A stretch of 64,000 bases of DNA from Citrobacter sp. wls619 (GTDB taxonomy: Bacteria > Pseudomonadota > Gammaproteobacteria > Enterobacterales > Enterobacteriaceae): positions 131,045 to 195,044 of the forward strand of contig NZ_SZXJ01000027.1 in assembly GCF_005281345.1 (NCBI RefSeq), given 5' to 3'. Below, in pieces: positions 32,318-41,162 of the stretch (positions within the stretch are counted from its first letter, which is position 1; each line of letters starts with the position of its first letter). The notes under the pieces were generated by a model. That model was not told the DNA's origin. It made no database searches and was given only the letters and a program-made list of their open reading frames with translations. Position numbers and translations under genes: made by a program.

Positions 32318-34063
32318 GTGAAAAAGAAAAACGACGGCGATGCGCGCAATTTTACTCCCGTACGTTTTGCCCTGCTTTGTGTGGCAATACTGTTGAGTCT
32401 GGGATTGTTGCTTGGTCGGGTTGCGTGGTTACAAATCGTCACCCCAACGAGTCTGGTCAAGCAGGAGGATATGCGTTCGTTACGTGAAGTCACAATCGCC
32501 TCACCGCGCGGGATGATTACCGACAGAGAAGGACGTCCCCTCGCAGTAAGCGTGCCGGTGAATGCAGTTTGGGCCGATCCCAAGACCATTATTAGCAAGG
32601 GGGGCGTGGGTTATAACGAACGTTGGCAAGCACTGGCCAGAACCCTGCATCTGTCACTCAGTTCACTGGCGGAACGTGTAAACAGTAACCCTGCCGGACG
32701 TTTTATCTATCTGGCACGACAGATTTCCCCACAGCAGGCAGAGTGGGTCGATGATCTTAATCTCCCAGGGATCAATCTGCGCGAAGAATCACGCCGTTTC
32801 TATCCCGCAGGTCATGTGGCGGCGAATCTCATTGGCTTTACCAACATTGATGGACAAGGTATTGAAGGCCTGGAGAAAAGTTTCAACAGCCAGTTGATGG
32901 GTAAACCCGGCTCTCGTCTTGTGCGCAAAGACAAGTTCGGGCATGTGATTGAAAATATCACGGAAGTGATGCCGGTCCCCGCGCACGAATTGCAGCTCAG
33001 TATTGATGAGCGTTTGCAGACGGTGACTGAAGATGCGCTGGACAATGCCGTGACATGGAATAAAGCGGATTCTGGTGCGGCGGTGCTGGTAAGTATTGCC
33101 ACCGGTGAAATCCTGTCGATGGCGAGTTTTCCCGATTTTAACCCTAATAACCGCGAAGGCGCGGTACTGGATGATTTCCGCAACCGTGCAATTAGTGACA
33201 CCTTTGAGCCTGGCTCAACCGTCAAACCATTAGTGATCATGACCGCTCTCCAGCAGGGGATTGTGCAGCCTGACAGCGTAATTGATACCCACCCCTTTAA
33301 TGTTGATGGTCATCGTATCCGCGACGTCGGGTTTTACCCTGAGCTATCGTTGACTGGTATTTTGCAGAAATCGAGCGATACCGGTGTGTCGCACCTTTCG
33401 CTGGCAATGCCGGTGCAGAAACTGCTGGATACCTATAAAAGCTTTGGCTTCGGCGATCCAACCGGCTTAGGCCTCACCGGAGAAAGTAGCGGCTTAATGC
33501 CTCAGCGACGTTACTGGAGCGATTTGGACCGCGCGACCTTTGCATTCGGCTACGGGTTAATGGTGACACCGCTCCAACTGGCACATGTCTATGCCACTAT
33601 CGGCAGTTTTGGCGTCTACCGACCGCTTTCAATTACCCGTATCGACCCACCGGTGATAGGAACTCGTGTAATGCCAGAAGCGCTGGTGCATCAGGTTGAA
33701 CATATGATGGAGAGCGTTGCGCTACCCGGCGGCGGTGGGACCAAGGCTGCGGTGAGGGATTATCGTGTTGCGGTGAAAACCGGGACGGCAAAAAAAATAG
33801 GCGATGACGGTAAGTACGTCGATAAATACGTGGCGTATACGGCAGGGGTTGCCCCTGCCAGTGATCCGAAATTCGCGCTGGTGGTGGTGATAAATAACCC
33901 ACAAAACGGCGCTTACTACGGCGGTGCGGTATCGGCCCCGGTGTTCAGCCAGATAATGGGCGATGTCCTGCGTCTGGAAAACGTGAAACCCGACGGGATG
34001 CCAGCCGATTCAGACCATCTGTTGGTGATGCACGGTAATAGCCTGGCCTCGCCGTCGCTGTAA
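32318..34063 (+). CDS. PBP3 (FtsI) paralogue, class B penicillin-binding protein
   Basis: This 581-aa bitopic transpeptidase has a short cytoplasmic N-terminus, one membrane helix (residues about 17-40), the PBP dimer domain and a transpeptidase domain with SxxK at Ser300 (STVK), SSD at 352 and KTGT at Lys487. The overall sequence is FtsI-like. FtsI itself lies in the dcw cluster, so this is a second copy. Salmonella carries such an enzyme at this place (PBP3SAL), described as a division transpeptidase used at acidic pH. It starts with GTG behind GGAG. E. coli K-12 lacks it here. Confidence 0.93.
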   Translation: MKKKNDGDARNFTPVRFALLCVAILLSLGLLLGRVAWLQIVTPTSLVKQEDMRSLREVTIASPRGMITDREGRPLAVSVPVNAVWADPKTIISKGGVGYNERWQALARTLHLSLSSLAERVNSNPAGRFIYLARQISPQQAEWVDDLNLPGINLREESRRFYPAGHVAANLIGFTNIDGQGIEGLEKSFNSQLMGKPGSRLVRKDKFGHVIENITEVMPVPAHELQLSIDERLQTVTEDALDNAVTWNKADSGAAVLVSIATGEILSMASFPDFNPNNREGAVLDDFRNRAISDTFEPGSTVKPLVIMTALQQGIVQPDSVIDTHPFNVDGHRIRDVGFYPELSLTGILQKSSDTGVSHLSLAMPVQKLLDTYKSFGFGDPTGLGLTGESSGLMPQRRYWSDLDRATFAFGYGLMVTPLQLAHVYATIGSFGVYRPLSITRIDPPVIGTRVMPEALVHQVEHMMESVALPGGGGTKAAVRDYRVAVKTGTAKKIGDDGKYVDKYVAYTAGVAPASDPKFALVVVINNPQNGAYYGGAVSAPVFSQIMGDVLRLENVKPDGMPADSDHLLVMHGNSLASPSL

Positions 34064-34126
34064 GTTATTTTCGCGGGGCGCAAATCGCGTTACACTTGCG
34101 CCCTTAAATCACCAGCCGGAGTTGTC

Positions 34127-34936
34127 ATGTCGTTTTCCTGTCCCCTTTGTCATCAGCCTCTTACTCAAGCGAATAACAGTTTTGTGTGCCCTGGACGGCA
34201 TCAGTTTGATGTGGCGAAAGAGGGATATGTCAATCTGATGCCGGTTCAGCATAAGCGGTCGCGCGATCCGGGTGACAGTGCGGAAATGATGCAGGCTCGG
34301 CGGGCATTTCTGGATGCCGGGCACTATCAACCGCTGCGCGATGCGATTGTGGATGCGCTCAGCAAAACGCTGGGAACAAGTGATGCGTCAATTCTGGATA
34401 TCGGCTGTGGGGAAGGGTACTACACCCACGCTTTCGCGGATGCGATAGCGGGCTGTACAACTTTTGGCCTTGATGTCTCCAAAGTGGCAATTAAAGCCGC
34501 GGCCCGACGCTATCCGCAGGTGACCTTTTGCGTTGCCTCCAGCCATCGTCTGCCTTTTGCCGATGCGTCAATGGACGCCATTATCAGGATCTACGCACCC
34601 TGCAAAGCGCAAGAGTTGGCTCGTGTGGTTAAACCGGGCGGTTGGGTAATCACCGCCACGCCGGGTCCGCGTCATTTGATGGAGCTGAAAGGGCTGATTT
34701 ATGATGAGGTGCGTTTACATGCGCCACACACAGAGCAACTGGACGGTTTTGTTCTGCAACAGAGTATTGCGCTGGGGTATCAGATGCAGCTTAAGGGTAG
34801 CGAGGCCGTTGCGTTATTACAAATGACGCCGTTCGCCTGGCGGGCAAAGCCGGAAGTGTGGGAAACGTTAGCAGGAAAAACGAAGTTTGACTGCCAGACT
34901 GACTTTAGTATTCATATCTGGCAGCGTGTAGATTAA
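34127..34936 (+). CDS. rlmA: RlmA(I), 23S rRNA m1G745 methyltransferase
   Basis: This 269-aa enzyme methylates G745 in helix 35 of 23S rRNA using S-adenosylmethionine. Zinc-binding residues Cys5, Cys8, Cys21 and His25 are present, followed by the Rossmann SAM motif ([13 protein letters not shown], near residue 87). It is near identical in length and sequence to the E. coli protein. Its stop codon overlaps that of convergent mntP. Confidence 0.97.
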   Translation: MSFSCPLCHQPLTQANNSFVCPGRHQFDVAKEGYVNLMPVQHKRSRDPGDSAEMMQARRAFLDAGHYQPLRDAIVDALSKTLGTSDASILDIGCGEGYYTHAFADAIAGCTTFGLDVSKVAIKAAARRYPQVTFCVASSHRLPFADASMDAIIRIYAPCKAQELARVVKPGGWVITATPGPRHLMELKGLIYDEVRLHAPHTEQLDGFVLQQSIALGYQMQLKGSEAVALLQMTPFAWRAKPEVWETLAGKTKFDCQTDFSIHIWQRVD

Positions 34937-35499
34937 CCGTGGAAGTGTGCCCAGAGGATCTGGGCGCCGATACCAATCAGGACCACCCCGCCTAAAATTT
35001 CCGCGCGTTTGCCCAGCATCGGGCCAATAAAACGACCGATCATCATCCCGAGCGTAGACATAATTAATGTGGCGCAGCCGATGGCCAGCGCAGTGGCAAT
35101 AATGTTGACCTGCAGGAAAGCCAGACCCACCCCGACGGCCATCGCGTCGAGACTGGTGGCAATGGCAGTGGTGACCAGCAGCCAGAAACCGTGACGGCGC
35201 TGGGGCTCTTCATCTTCATCATCGTTGTCACGAAAGCCTTCGATTATCATTCGGCCGCCTAAAAAGATCAGCAGAATGAAGGCGATCCAGTGGTTCCACT
35301 CCAGCACGAATTTGCTGGCAAGCATGCCCATTCCCCAGCCAATCAGTGGCGTAAGGGTCTCGACTGCGCCAAAGATAAGGCCGGTACGCAGAGCTTCAGA
35401 GAATTTAGGTTTATGTAAGGTGGCGCCTTTGCCAATTGATGCCGCGAAAGCATCCATCGACATGCCGAAAGCGAGAAGAACGGTAGCGGTGAGATTCAT
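34933..35499 (-). CDS. mntP: MntP, manganese efflux pump
   Basis: This 188-aa inner-membrane protein exports Mn2+. It has six hydrophobic segments and the two conserved Asp-containing motifs ([15 protein letters not shown] near the N-terminus and [12 protein letters not shown] in the middle) of the MntP/YtaF family. The start at 35499 is the E. coli one; the frame extends to 35538 within the leader. Expression should be controlled by the riboswitch and the metal-regulator boxes upstream. Confidence 0.96.
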   Translation of the reverse strand: MNLTATVLLAFGMSMDAFAASIGKGATLHKPKFSEALRTGLIFGAVETLTPLIGWGMGMLASKFVLEWNHWIAFILLIFLGGRMIIEGFRDNDDEDEEPQRRHGFWLLVTTAIATSLDAMAVGVGLAFLQVNIIATALAIGCATLIMSTLGMMIGRFIGPMLGKRAEILGGVVLIGIGAQILWAHFHG

Positions 35500-35610
35500 A
35501 ACAGCGTCCTGACCGGGGTATTCCATAAAACACATCACTGCCCCCAGTAACCATGCACATAAGCTGGAATCACTGTAAATACAGCGCCATTCAAATATGC
35601 ATTGCAGTTG

Positions 35611-35740
35611 ATGTGCCTATGGTCTCGCCTGACTAAACGTGATGTTCAGTCCGTACGTGCCACGTTTTTCAACGAGTATGTTGACACGTACATTTCCGGA
35701 GTCTGGAAATCGGCTACTCCCCAACGACGGGCGCAACCTT
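35611..35740 (-). promoter_or_regulatory. Mn2+-sensing yybP-ykoY riboswitch in the mntP leader
   Basis: On the reverse strand the leader contains GGGGAGTAGCC, CATACTCG and CAGGCGAGACC, the conserved elements of yybP-ykoY riboswitches, in the right order about 110-240 bases before the mntP start. The E. coli mntP leader is a known member that raises expression when Mn2+ is bound. Ends are approximate. Confidence 0.88.
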
Positions 35741-35790
35741 AACATATTTTTGGAATATAAAACAAGAAACGCAGAAATATTATTTGACTT

Positions 35791-35815
35791 CTAAATGAAA
35801 ACAATTTTCATTTAG
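35791..35815. promoter_or_regulatory. Fur-box-like palindrome upstream of mntP
   Basis: CTAAATGAAAA-CAA-TTTTCATTTAG is a perfect 11-bp inverted repeat around a three-base centre, similar to Fur operators. It lies between the riboswitch and the MntR-like boxes, in the probable mntP promoter. Confidence 0.55.
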
Positions 35816-35862
35816 ATTTATTTATAGATAAAACGTTAAATTAAATAACATGTGGGAGGGGG

Positions 35863-35925
35863 GATATAGCCTTAGCTATGTTTGTTTTTCACTGAGATAT
35901 AAAAAACATAGTTCAGGCTATATTT
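35863..35925. promoter_or_regulatory. Two MntR-type operators upstream of mntP
   Basis: Two imperfect palindromes, ATATAGCCTTAGCTATGTTT (35864-35883) and AACATAGTTCAGGCTATATT (35905-35924), both resemble the E. coli MntR site AACATAGCNNNNGCTATGTT. They sit about 21 bases apart. MntR with Mn2+ activates mntP in E. coli. Confidence 0.65.
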
Positions 35926-35930
35926 GTAAT

Positions 35931-36389
35931 CTATTGATTTGAAATGAGAAGTTTATATATCTTCTCCAGGTCGTCTATATTTCGTACGCGAATAAGCAAT
36001 CGTCTCTGTTCTAATTGCATCACCAGCACACCATCTTCTGATAAATTCATCTCTTTAATCCGGTTATATTCAATCCAGACATTGGCGAAGAAAAAACCTT
36101 TTTGTTTGAAAATAATTTTGGGCGTACGGATCCAGAACAGATACAACCCCATTAACACCAGTGCACATAATAACCATGTGGTGAATTGTGCGCCGTGGCT
36201 GGTGATGTTGTTGTAGATCAGAATAACAATCAAACCGATGAAGATAACGCTGTCGACTCGACTGCGTGGAAGCAGGGCAACAGTCAGTAGAGTGGGGCCA
36301 TTACGGCGGGGCATGATGAACTGATCGTAAATGGCATACGCCAGCAGCGATAAGATAAAAAGAACCAGCACCAGGTCCGTGATAGTCAT
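35931..36389 (-). CDS. yobD: YobD, inner-membrane protein
   Basis: This 152-aa protein has three hydrophobic segments (residues about 3-22, 48-64, 70-90) and a hydrophilic C-terminal half beginning [19 protein letters not shown]. It belongs to the UPF0266/DUF986 family and matches E. coli YobD; the function is not known. It is downstream of manXYZ in the same direction but separated by a terminator. Confidence 0.93.
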   Translation of the reverse strand: MTITDLVLVLFILSLLAYAIYDQFIMPRRNGPTLLTVALLPRSRVDSVIFIGLIVILIYNNITSHGAQFTTWLLCALVLMGLYLFWIRTPKIIFKQKGFFFANVWIEYNRIKEMNLSEDGVLVMQLEQRRLLIRVRNIDDLEKIYKLLISNQ

Positions 36390-36404
36390 GAATCCTCAAC
36401 CCTC

Positions 36405-36437
36405 TAAATAGAAAAACCGGGGGCAAGCCCCCGGTGA
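36405..36437 (-). terminator. Rho-independent terminator of manXYZ
   Basis: A 9-bp stem (ACCGGGGGC / GCCCCCGGT) with a tight loop is followed on the reverse strand by TTTTTC, just after manZ. Confidence 0.9.
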
Positions 36438-36449
36438 TGTACAACAGTC

Positions 36450-37301
36450 TTACAGGCCGAGCAGGCCGACAGCGTAGCCCGCGATACCGATGACGAAGAA
36501 GCCAACGATAATCCACAGCGGGTTCACTTTCTTACGCAGAAGCCACATACAGGCGAAAGTCAGCAGCAGCGGAACCAGGCCCGGCATCAGCTGGTCAAGG
36601 ATAGTCTGCACAGTGGTGACGCGAGTCTGACCATCCTGACCGGTGATAGTGGAAACCACCAGCGGGATGTTTACGTGCGTCCACTTGTTAACCAAGGCCC
36701 CCATGACAAACAGGCCGAGGATTGACGCCCCCTCAGTCAGTTTCTGCAGGAAGCCGCCGCCCATATCTTTAACGATATCGACGCCTTTACGGTAGCCATA
36801 TGCTACACCGTAATAACGGGTTGCCAGACGTACCAGGTTGAACAGGATAAAGAACAGCAGTGGCCCAAGCAGGCTACCGCTCATTGCGATACCCGCGCCG
36901 AGCGCGGCAAATACCGGACGCACTGTACCCCAGAAAATCGGGTCGCCCACGCCTGCCAGCGGCCCCATCAGACCCACTTTGATACCGTTGATAGCACCAT
37001 CGTCAATCTCAGCGCCATTCGCACGCTGTTCTTCCATCGCCAGCGTAACGCCCAGAACCGGTGCCGCTACATAGGGATGGGTGTTAAAGAATTCCAGGTG
37101 ACGCTTAATAGCCTGCTTACGTGCGTCGTTGTTTTCCGGGTACAAGCGGCGGATAGCCGGCACCATGGAGAAACAGAAACCCAGCGCCTGCATACGTTCG
37201 AAGTTCCATGAACCCTGAAACAGGTTAGAACGAATGAACACGCCACGAATATCACTCGGAGTGAGTTTTTTCTCGGTGGTAGTTTTAGTCATATCAACCA
37301 T
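36450..37301 (-). CDS. manZ: ManZ, mannose PTS permease component IID
   Basis: This 283-aa protein pairs with ManY to form the membrane channel of the mannose/glucosamine phosphotransferase system. It is a near match to E. coli ManZ, including GLMGPLAGVGDPIFWGTVRP and the C-terminal membrane helices. The ATG at 37301 has AGGTGA five bases upstream; a GTG three codons earlier is the alternative. It is also an attachment factor for some bacteriocins and for lambda DNA entry. Confidence 0.97.
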   Translation of the reverse strand: MVDMTKTTTEKKLTPSDIRGVFIRSNLFQGSWNFERMQALGFCFSMVPAIRRLYPENNDARKQAIKRHLEFFNTHPYVAAPVLGVTLAMEEQRANGAEIDDGAINGIKVGLMGPLAGVGDPIFWGTVRPVFAALGAGIAMSGSLLGPLLFFILFNLVRLATRYYGVAYGYRKGVDIVKDMGGGFLQKLTEGASILGLFVMGALVNKWTHVNIPLVVSTITGQDGQTRVTTVQTILDQLMPGLVPLLLTFACMWLLRKKVNPLWIIVGFFVIGIAGYAVGLLGL

Positions 37302-37313
37302 TTCGCTCACCTG

Positions 37314-38114
37314 CTAGTCCAGTTCGTTATCAAGATCGTTGTTACCCGCCGCCTGTACTGGCGCACCGGCTACGCGGTTATATTTCGGGCTCAACTGAAT
37401 GTAGAGGATGGCCATTACGGCACCAATCACACCCAGAGCAACCAGGTTGAAGTTAGTAAATGCCGCGGTGACGAAGCCAAGGTAGAAGAACGGCATCAGG
37501 TAGCCTGCGCGCATCATATTGATGACCATCGCATAACCGACCACGACGATCATGCCACCCGCAATATTCAGGCCGCCGGTAACGACTTCCGGAATCGCGT
37601 TCAGCATGCTCTGAACTTCACTGGTACCGACAGAAATCGCTACGATTACCGCTGGGATAGCGATACGCATAGCCTGCAGGAACAGGGAGGACACGTGCAG
37701 CCAGGAGAGCGCTGTCAGGTTGCCGTTTTCGGCCGCCTTATCCGCCGCGTGCTGGAAGGCTACGGTGATGGTACGAACGATAATGGTCAGAACCTGGCCT
37801 GCTGCTGCCAGCGGGATAGCCAGCGCGATGCCTGCACCGATACTTTGGTGACCGGCAATAACCAGAACGGTAGAGATAATGGAAGCCAGTGCGGCATCAG
37901 GCGCAACTGCAGCACCGATGTTCATCCAGCCCAGAGCGATCATTTCCAGGGTACCACCGATGATAATACCGGTTTTCATATCCCCGAGAACGGCACCAAT
38001 CAGCGTACAGGCCACCAATGGACGGTGGAACTGAAATTCATCGAGTACCGACTCCATACCCGCGATACATGCGACGATGAACACCAGCACAATCTGAAGA
38101 GTGGTAATCTCCAT
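37314..38114 (-). CDS. manY: ManY, mannose PTS permease component IIC
   Basis: This 266-aa integral membrane component forms the sugar path with ManZ. It shows the PTS IIC-man features: GMESVLDEFQFHRPLVACTLIGAVLGD at the N-terminus (about 20-46) and repeated hydrophobic helices. Length equals E. coli ManY. It is the middle gene of manXYZ, 58 bases after manX. Confidence 0.97.
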   Translation of the reverse strand: MEITTLQIVLVFIVACIAGMESVLDEFQFHRPLVACTLIGAVLGDMKTGIIIGGTLEMIALGWMNIGAAVAPDAALASIISTVLVIAGHQSIGAGIALAIPLAAAGQVLTIIVRTITVAFQHAADKAAENGNLTALSWLHVSSLFLQAMRIAIPAVIVAISVGTSEVQSMLNAIPEVVTGGLNIAGGMIVVVGYAMVINMMRAGYLMPFFYLGFVTAAFTNFNLVALGVIGAVMAILYIQLSPKYNRVAGAPVQAAGNNDLDNELD

Positions 38115-38172
38115 TGTACTTCTCCTATTGCTATACAGACTTAAGTGTGAAAACTAAGTAAATGCCAGGTGG

Positions 38173-39135
38173 TTATTTCGCCTTGGCAATCAAATCCATC
38201 ATTTTCAGTTTCTGATCGGTAGAAACCTTACGGGCTTCGAGTTCAATACCGCGTTCGTTGAGTTTCTTGAAGGCTTCGATGTCTTTTTCATCCACCGAAA
38301 TCGCGTTGTTTACCTGCGTTTTACCCTGGCGGAATGCCATGCCGCCAATGTTAACAGAGGTAATTTTTACGCCACCTTCAACGATGCGCTCTACATCGGT
38401 AGGGTTGGTGAACAGCAGCATTACACGCTCACCGGCGTATTTCGGGTTGTTATAGACGCGGATCATTTTCGCGACATCAACCACGTGTGCTGTAACGCCT
38501 GGCGGGGCGACCTGAGTCAGCAACGTCTTACGCACGGTATCAGCAGCGACTTCATCGCTGACGACAATAATGCGCGTTACGTTGGTTTCTTTGGTCCAGC
38601 GGGTTGCCACCTGACCGTGGATTAAACGGTCATCGATACGCGCGAGGCCGATCTGCATATAGTCATTCGGGCCCATAGGTTTCGCGGGTGCCGCTGCCTT
38701 AGGTGCTGCGACGGGGGCAGGTGCGGCTTTTTCAACAGGTTTTGCTTTCAGCGCTTTTACGCCTTCGCTACCCGTTTCAACCGCCAGTGCGACTAATTCA
38801 TCGAAGCTGGGGTTGTCGTCACGCGCCATGAAGGTTTCGACCAGCATGGGAATGTTCACGCCTGCGATAACTTCGTAATGCTCTTTATCGACGACAATGC
38901 GGCTCGCAGCGTTAAACGGGCTGCCTCCCCATGTGTCAACGAGAAACAGCACGCCTTTACTGGTATCCAGTTTTGCCAACTGAGCGTTATACTTTTCAAT
39001 CAGCGTTTCGGCATTTTCGCCTGGAACGAAATCGATCCAGCCGACGTTTTCCTGCTCGCCTAACAACATCTCTGCTGTTTTAAGTAACTGCTCTGCAGCC
39101 CAACCATGTGTGCCTATTACAATAGCAATGGTCAC
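38173..39135 (-). CDS. manX: ManX, mannose PTS IIAB component
   Basis: This 320-aa cytoplasmic protein carries the IIA domain (phospho-His in IGTHGWAAE at His10) and the IIB domain (phospho-His in DDRLIHGQVATRW) joined by an Ala/Pro-rich hinge near residues 133-153. It passes phosphate from HPr to incoming mannose, glucosamine or glucose. A few residues shorter in the hinge than E. coli ManX. AGGAGGTAGC precedes the start. Confidence 0.97.
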   Translation of the reverse strand: MTIAIVIGTHGWAAEQLLKTAEMLLGEQENVGWIDFVPGENAETLIEKYNAQLAKLDTSKGVLFLVDTWGGSPFNAASRIVVDKEHYEVIAGVNIPMLVETFMARDDNPSFDELVALAVETGSEGVKALKAKPVEKAAPAPVAAPKAAAPAKPMGPNDYMQIGLARIDDRLIHGQVATRWTKETNVTRIIVVSDEVAADTVRKTLLTQVAPPGVTAHVVDVAKMIRVYNNPKYAGERVMLLFTNPTDVERIVEGGVKITSVNIGGMAFRQGKTQVNNAISVDEKDIEAFKKLNERGIELEARKVSTDQKLKMMDLIAKAK

Positions 39136-39596
39136 TTGCTACCTCCTTTATTATCGTTAACACATCAACGTGAAGATGCATTTTGAATCGCTCGTCCGCA
39201 ATCGAATCGATTCAGATAAGGGTTACAAAGAAAAACCTATGATTTTCGTGAATTATTTTAGATATCGAAAAAAATATTTTATGTGATGAAGATCCGTAAT
39301 TTAACTTCCGATCATAAGAAATTTCGAAGGGTGAAATATCTCCGAAACAACTTATTGCAAAGGAAGGTAAATCTTTGCTAAAAACCGGTTGTCTCTGTTA
39401 TGTTTAGCATCTGTTTAATTACTCAGGAGTATAGGGCAGTAGCCCACCATATGGATCGTCACCGACGTCATTTCACCATCAGGCCGCTTTGCGCCTGTCA
39501 GATTGGCACTTTTTGCCACAAATTTTCTCTGCATATCGCTTTAACGCCTGAGATGTTCAGGGCGCAGTTTGGTCATTCCTTAAGCAGGAGCTTGTC
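39136..39596. promoter_or_regulatory. Intergenic region between divergent manX and yoaE
   Basis: These 461 bases contain no gene that I can support. ATTATTTTAGATATCGAAAA (about 39252-39271) and nearby A/T stretches resemble Mlc operators, and TGTGATGAAGATCCG (about 39282-39296) is a half-conserved CRP site. Both fit the known Mlc and CRP control of manXYZ in E. coli. The yoaE side has an AGCAGGAGC ribosome binding site but no clear promoter. Confidence 0.45.
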
Positions 39597-41156
39597 ATGG
39601 AACTCTTAATGGACCCGCAGATTTGGGTGGGTTTGCTCACGCTTGTCGTTCTCGAAATTGTTTTGGGTATCGATAACCTGGTCTTCATTGCGATCCTGGC
39701 TGATAAGCTGCCGCCGAAACAGCGAGATAAAGCGCGTTTAATCGGTTTGTCACTGGCGCTGATTATGCGTCTGGGCTTGTTGTCCGTGATTTCGTGGATG
39801 GTAACGCTGACGAAACCGCTGTTTACGGTAATGGACTATGCGTTCTCCGGGCGCGATCTGATTATGCTGCTGGGGGGTATCTTCCTCTTGTTCAAGGCTA
39901 CGACAGAGCTGCATGAGCGGCTGGAAAACCGTGAACATGATACCGGGCAGTCAAAAGGCTATGCGAGTTTCTGGGTCGTGGTGACGCAGATTGTTATCCT
40001 CGATGCGGTGTTCTCACTGGATGCGGTCATTACTGCAGTCGGTATGGTCAACCATCTGCCGGTGATGATGGCGGCGGTGGTTATTGCGATGGCGGTGATG
40101 CTGCTGGCGTCGAAGCCGCTGACGCGATTTGTGAACCAACATCCGACGGTGGTGGTGCTGTGTCTGAGCTTCCTGCTGATGATTGGTCTGAGCCTGGTTG
40201 CCGAAGGCTTTGGCTTCCATATTCCGAAAGGTTATCTGTACGCGGCGATTGGCTTCTCCATTATTATCGAACTGTTTAACCAGATTGCCCGTCGTAACTT
40301 TATTCGCCACCAGTCGACACTGCCGCTGCGTGCGCGGACTGCGGATGCAATCTTGCGTCTGATGGGCGGTAAACGTCAGGCCAGCGTGCAGATGGAATCC
40401 GACAATCCGGTGCCGGTTCCCGTTCCGGAAGGCGCATTTGTGGAAGAAGAACGCTATATGATCAACGGTGTTCTCTCACTGGCATCCCGTTCATTACGCG
40501 GCATCATGACACCTCGTGGTGAAATTAGTTGGGTCGACGCTGATTTGAGCGTAGCGGAAATTCGCGAACAGTTGCTTTCTTCTCCACACAGCCTGTTCCC
40601 GGTGTGTCGCGGCGAACTTGATGAAATTATCGGTATCGTGCGTGCTAAAGAGCTGCTGGTGGCGCTGGAAGACGGTGTGGATGTTGCAGCGATTGCGTCT
40701 GCCTCGCCGGCAATTGTCGTCCCGGAAACGCTGGACCCGATTAATCTGTTAGGCGTGCTGCGTCGTGCCCGTGGTAGCTTTGTCATCGTCACTAACGAAT
40801 TTGGTGTGGTGCAGGGGCTGGTAACACCGCTGGATGTATTAGAAGCAATTGCGGGTGAGTTCCCGGATGCCGATGAAACCCCTGAAATCATTGCTGATGC
40901 CGGTGGCTGGTTGGTGAAAGGCGGCACCGATCTGCACGCGCTGCAACAGGCACTGGACGTGGATACGCTGGTGGATGAGGACGAAGACATCGCCACCGTA
41001 GCGGGGCTGGTGATTGCGGCTAACGGTCACATCCCGCGTGTCGGTGATGTTATTGAGGTCGCACCGCTGAGCATTACGATTGTCGAAGCCAATGACTATC
41101 GTGTGGATTTAGTTCGCATTGTTAAAGAACAACCCGCTCACGACGAAGACGAGTAA
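39597..41156 (+). CDS. yoaE: YoaE, TerC/CBS/CorC-domain membrane protein
   Basis: This 519-aa protein has an N-terminal TerC-type membrane domain (residues about 10-230, seven helices, with conserved Asp in [12 protein letters not shown] and [15 protein letters not shown]), two CBS domains (about 300-425) and a C-terminal CorC/HlyC transporter-associated domain. The TerC family has been linked to metal handling; the exact substrate of YoaE is not established. Very close to E. coli YoaE. Confidence 0.95.
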   Translation: MELLMDPQIWVGLLTLVVLEIVLGIDNLVFIAILADKLPPKQRDKARLIGLSLALIMRLGLLSVISWMVTLTKPLFTVMDYAFSGRDLIMLLGGIFLLFKATTELHERLENREHDTGQSKGYASFWVVVTQIVILDAVFSLDAVITAVGMVNHLPVMMAAVVIAMAVMLLASKPLTRFVNQHPTVVVLCLSFLLMIGLSLVAEGFGFHIPKGYLYAAIGFSIIIELFNQIARRNFIRHQSTLPLRARTADAILRLMGGKRQASVQMESDNPVPVPVPEGAFVEEERYMINGVLSLASRSLRGIMTPRGEISWVDADLSVAEIREQLLSSPHSLFPVCRGELDEIIGIVRAKELLVALEDGVDVAAIASASPAIVVPETLDPINLLGVLRRARGSFVIVTNEFGVVQGLVTPLDVLEAIAGEFPDADETPEIIADAGGWLVKGGTDLHALQQALDVDTLVDEDEDIATVAGLVIAANGHIPRVGDVIEVAPLSITIVEANDYRVDLVRIVKEQPAHDEDE

Positions 41157-41162
41157 ACGGGG

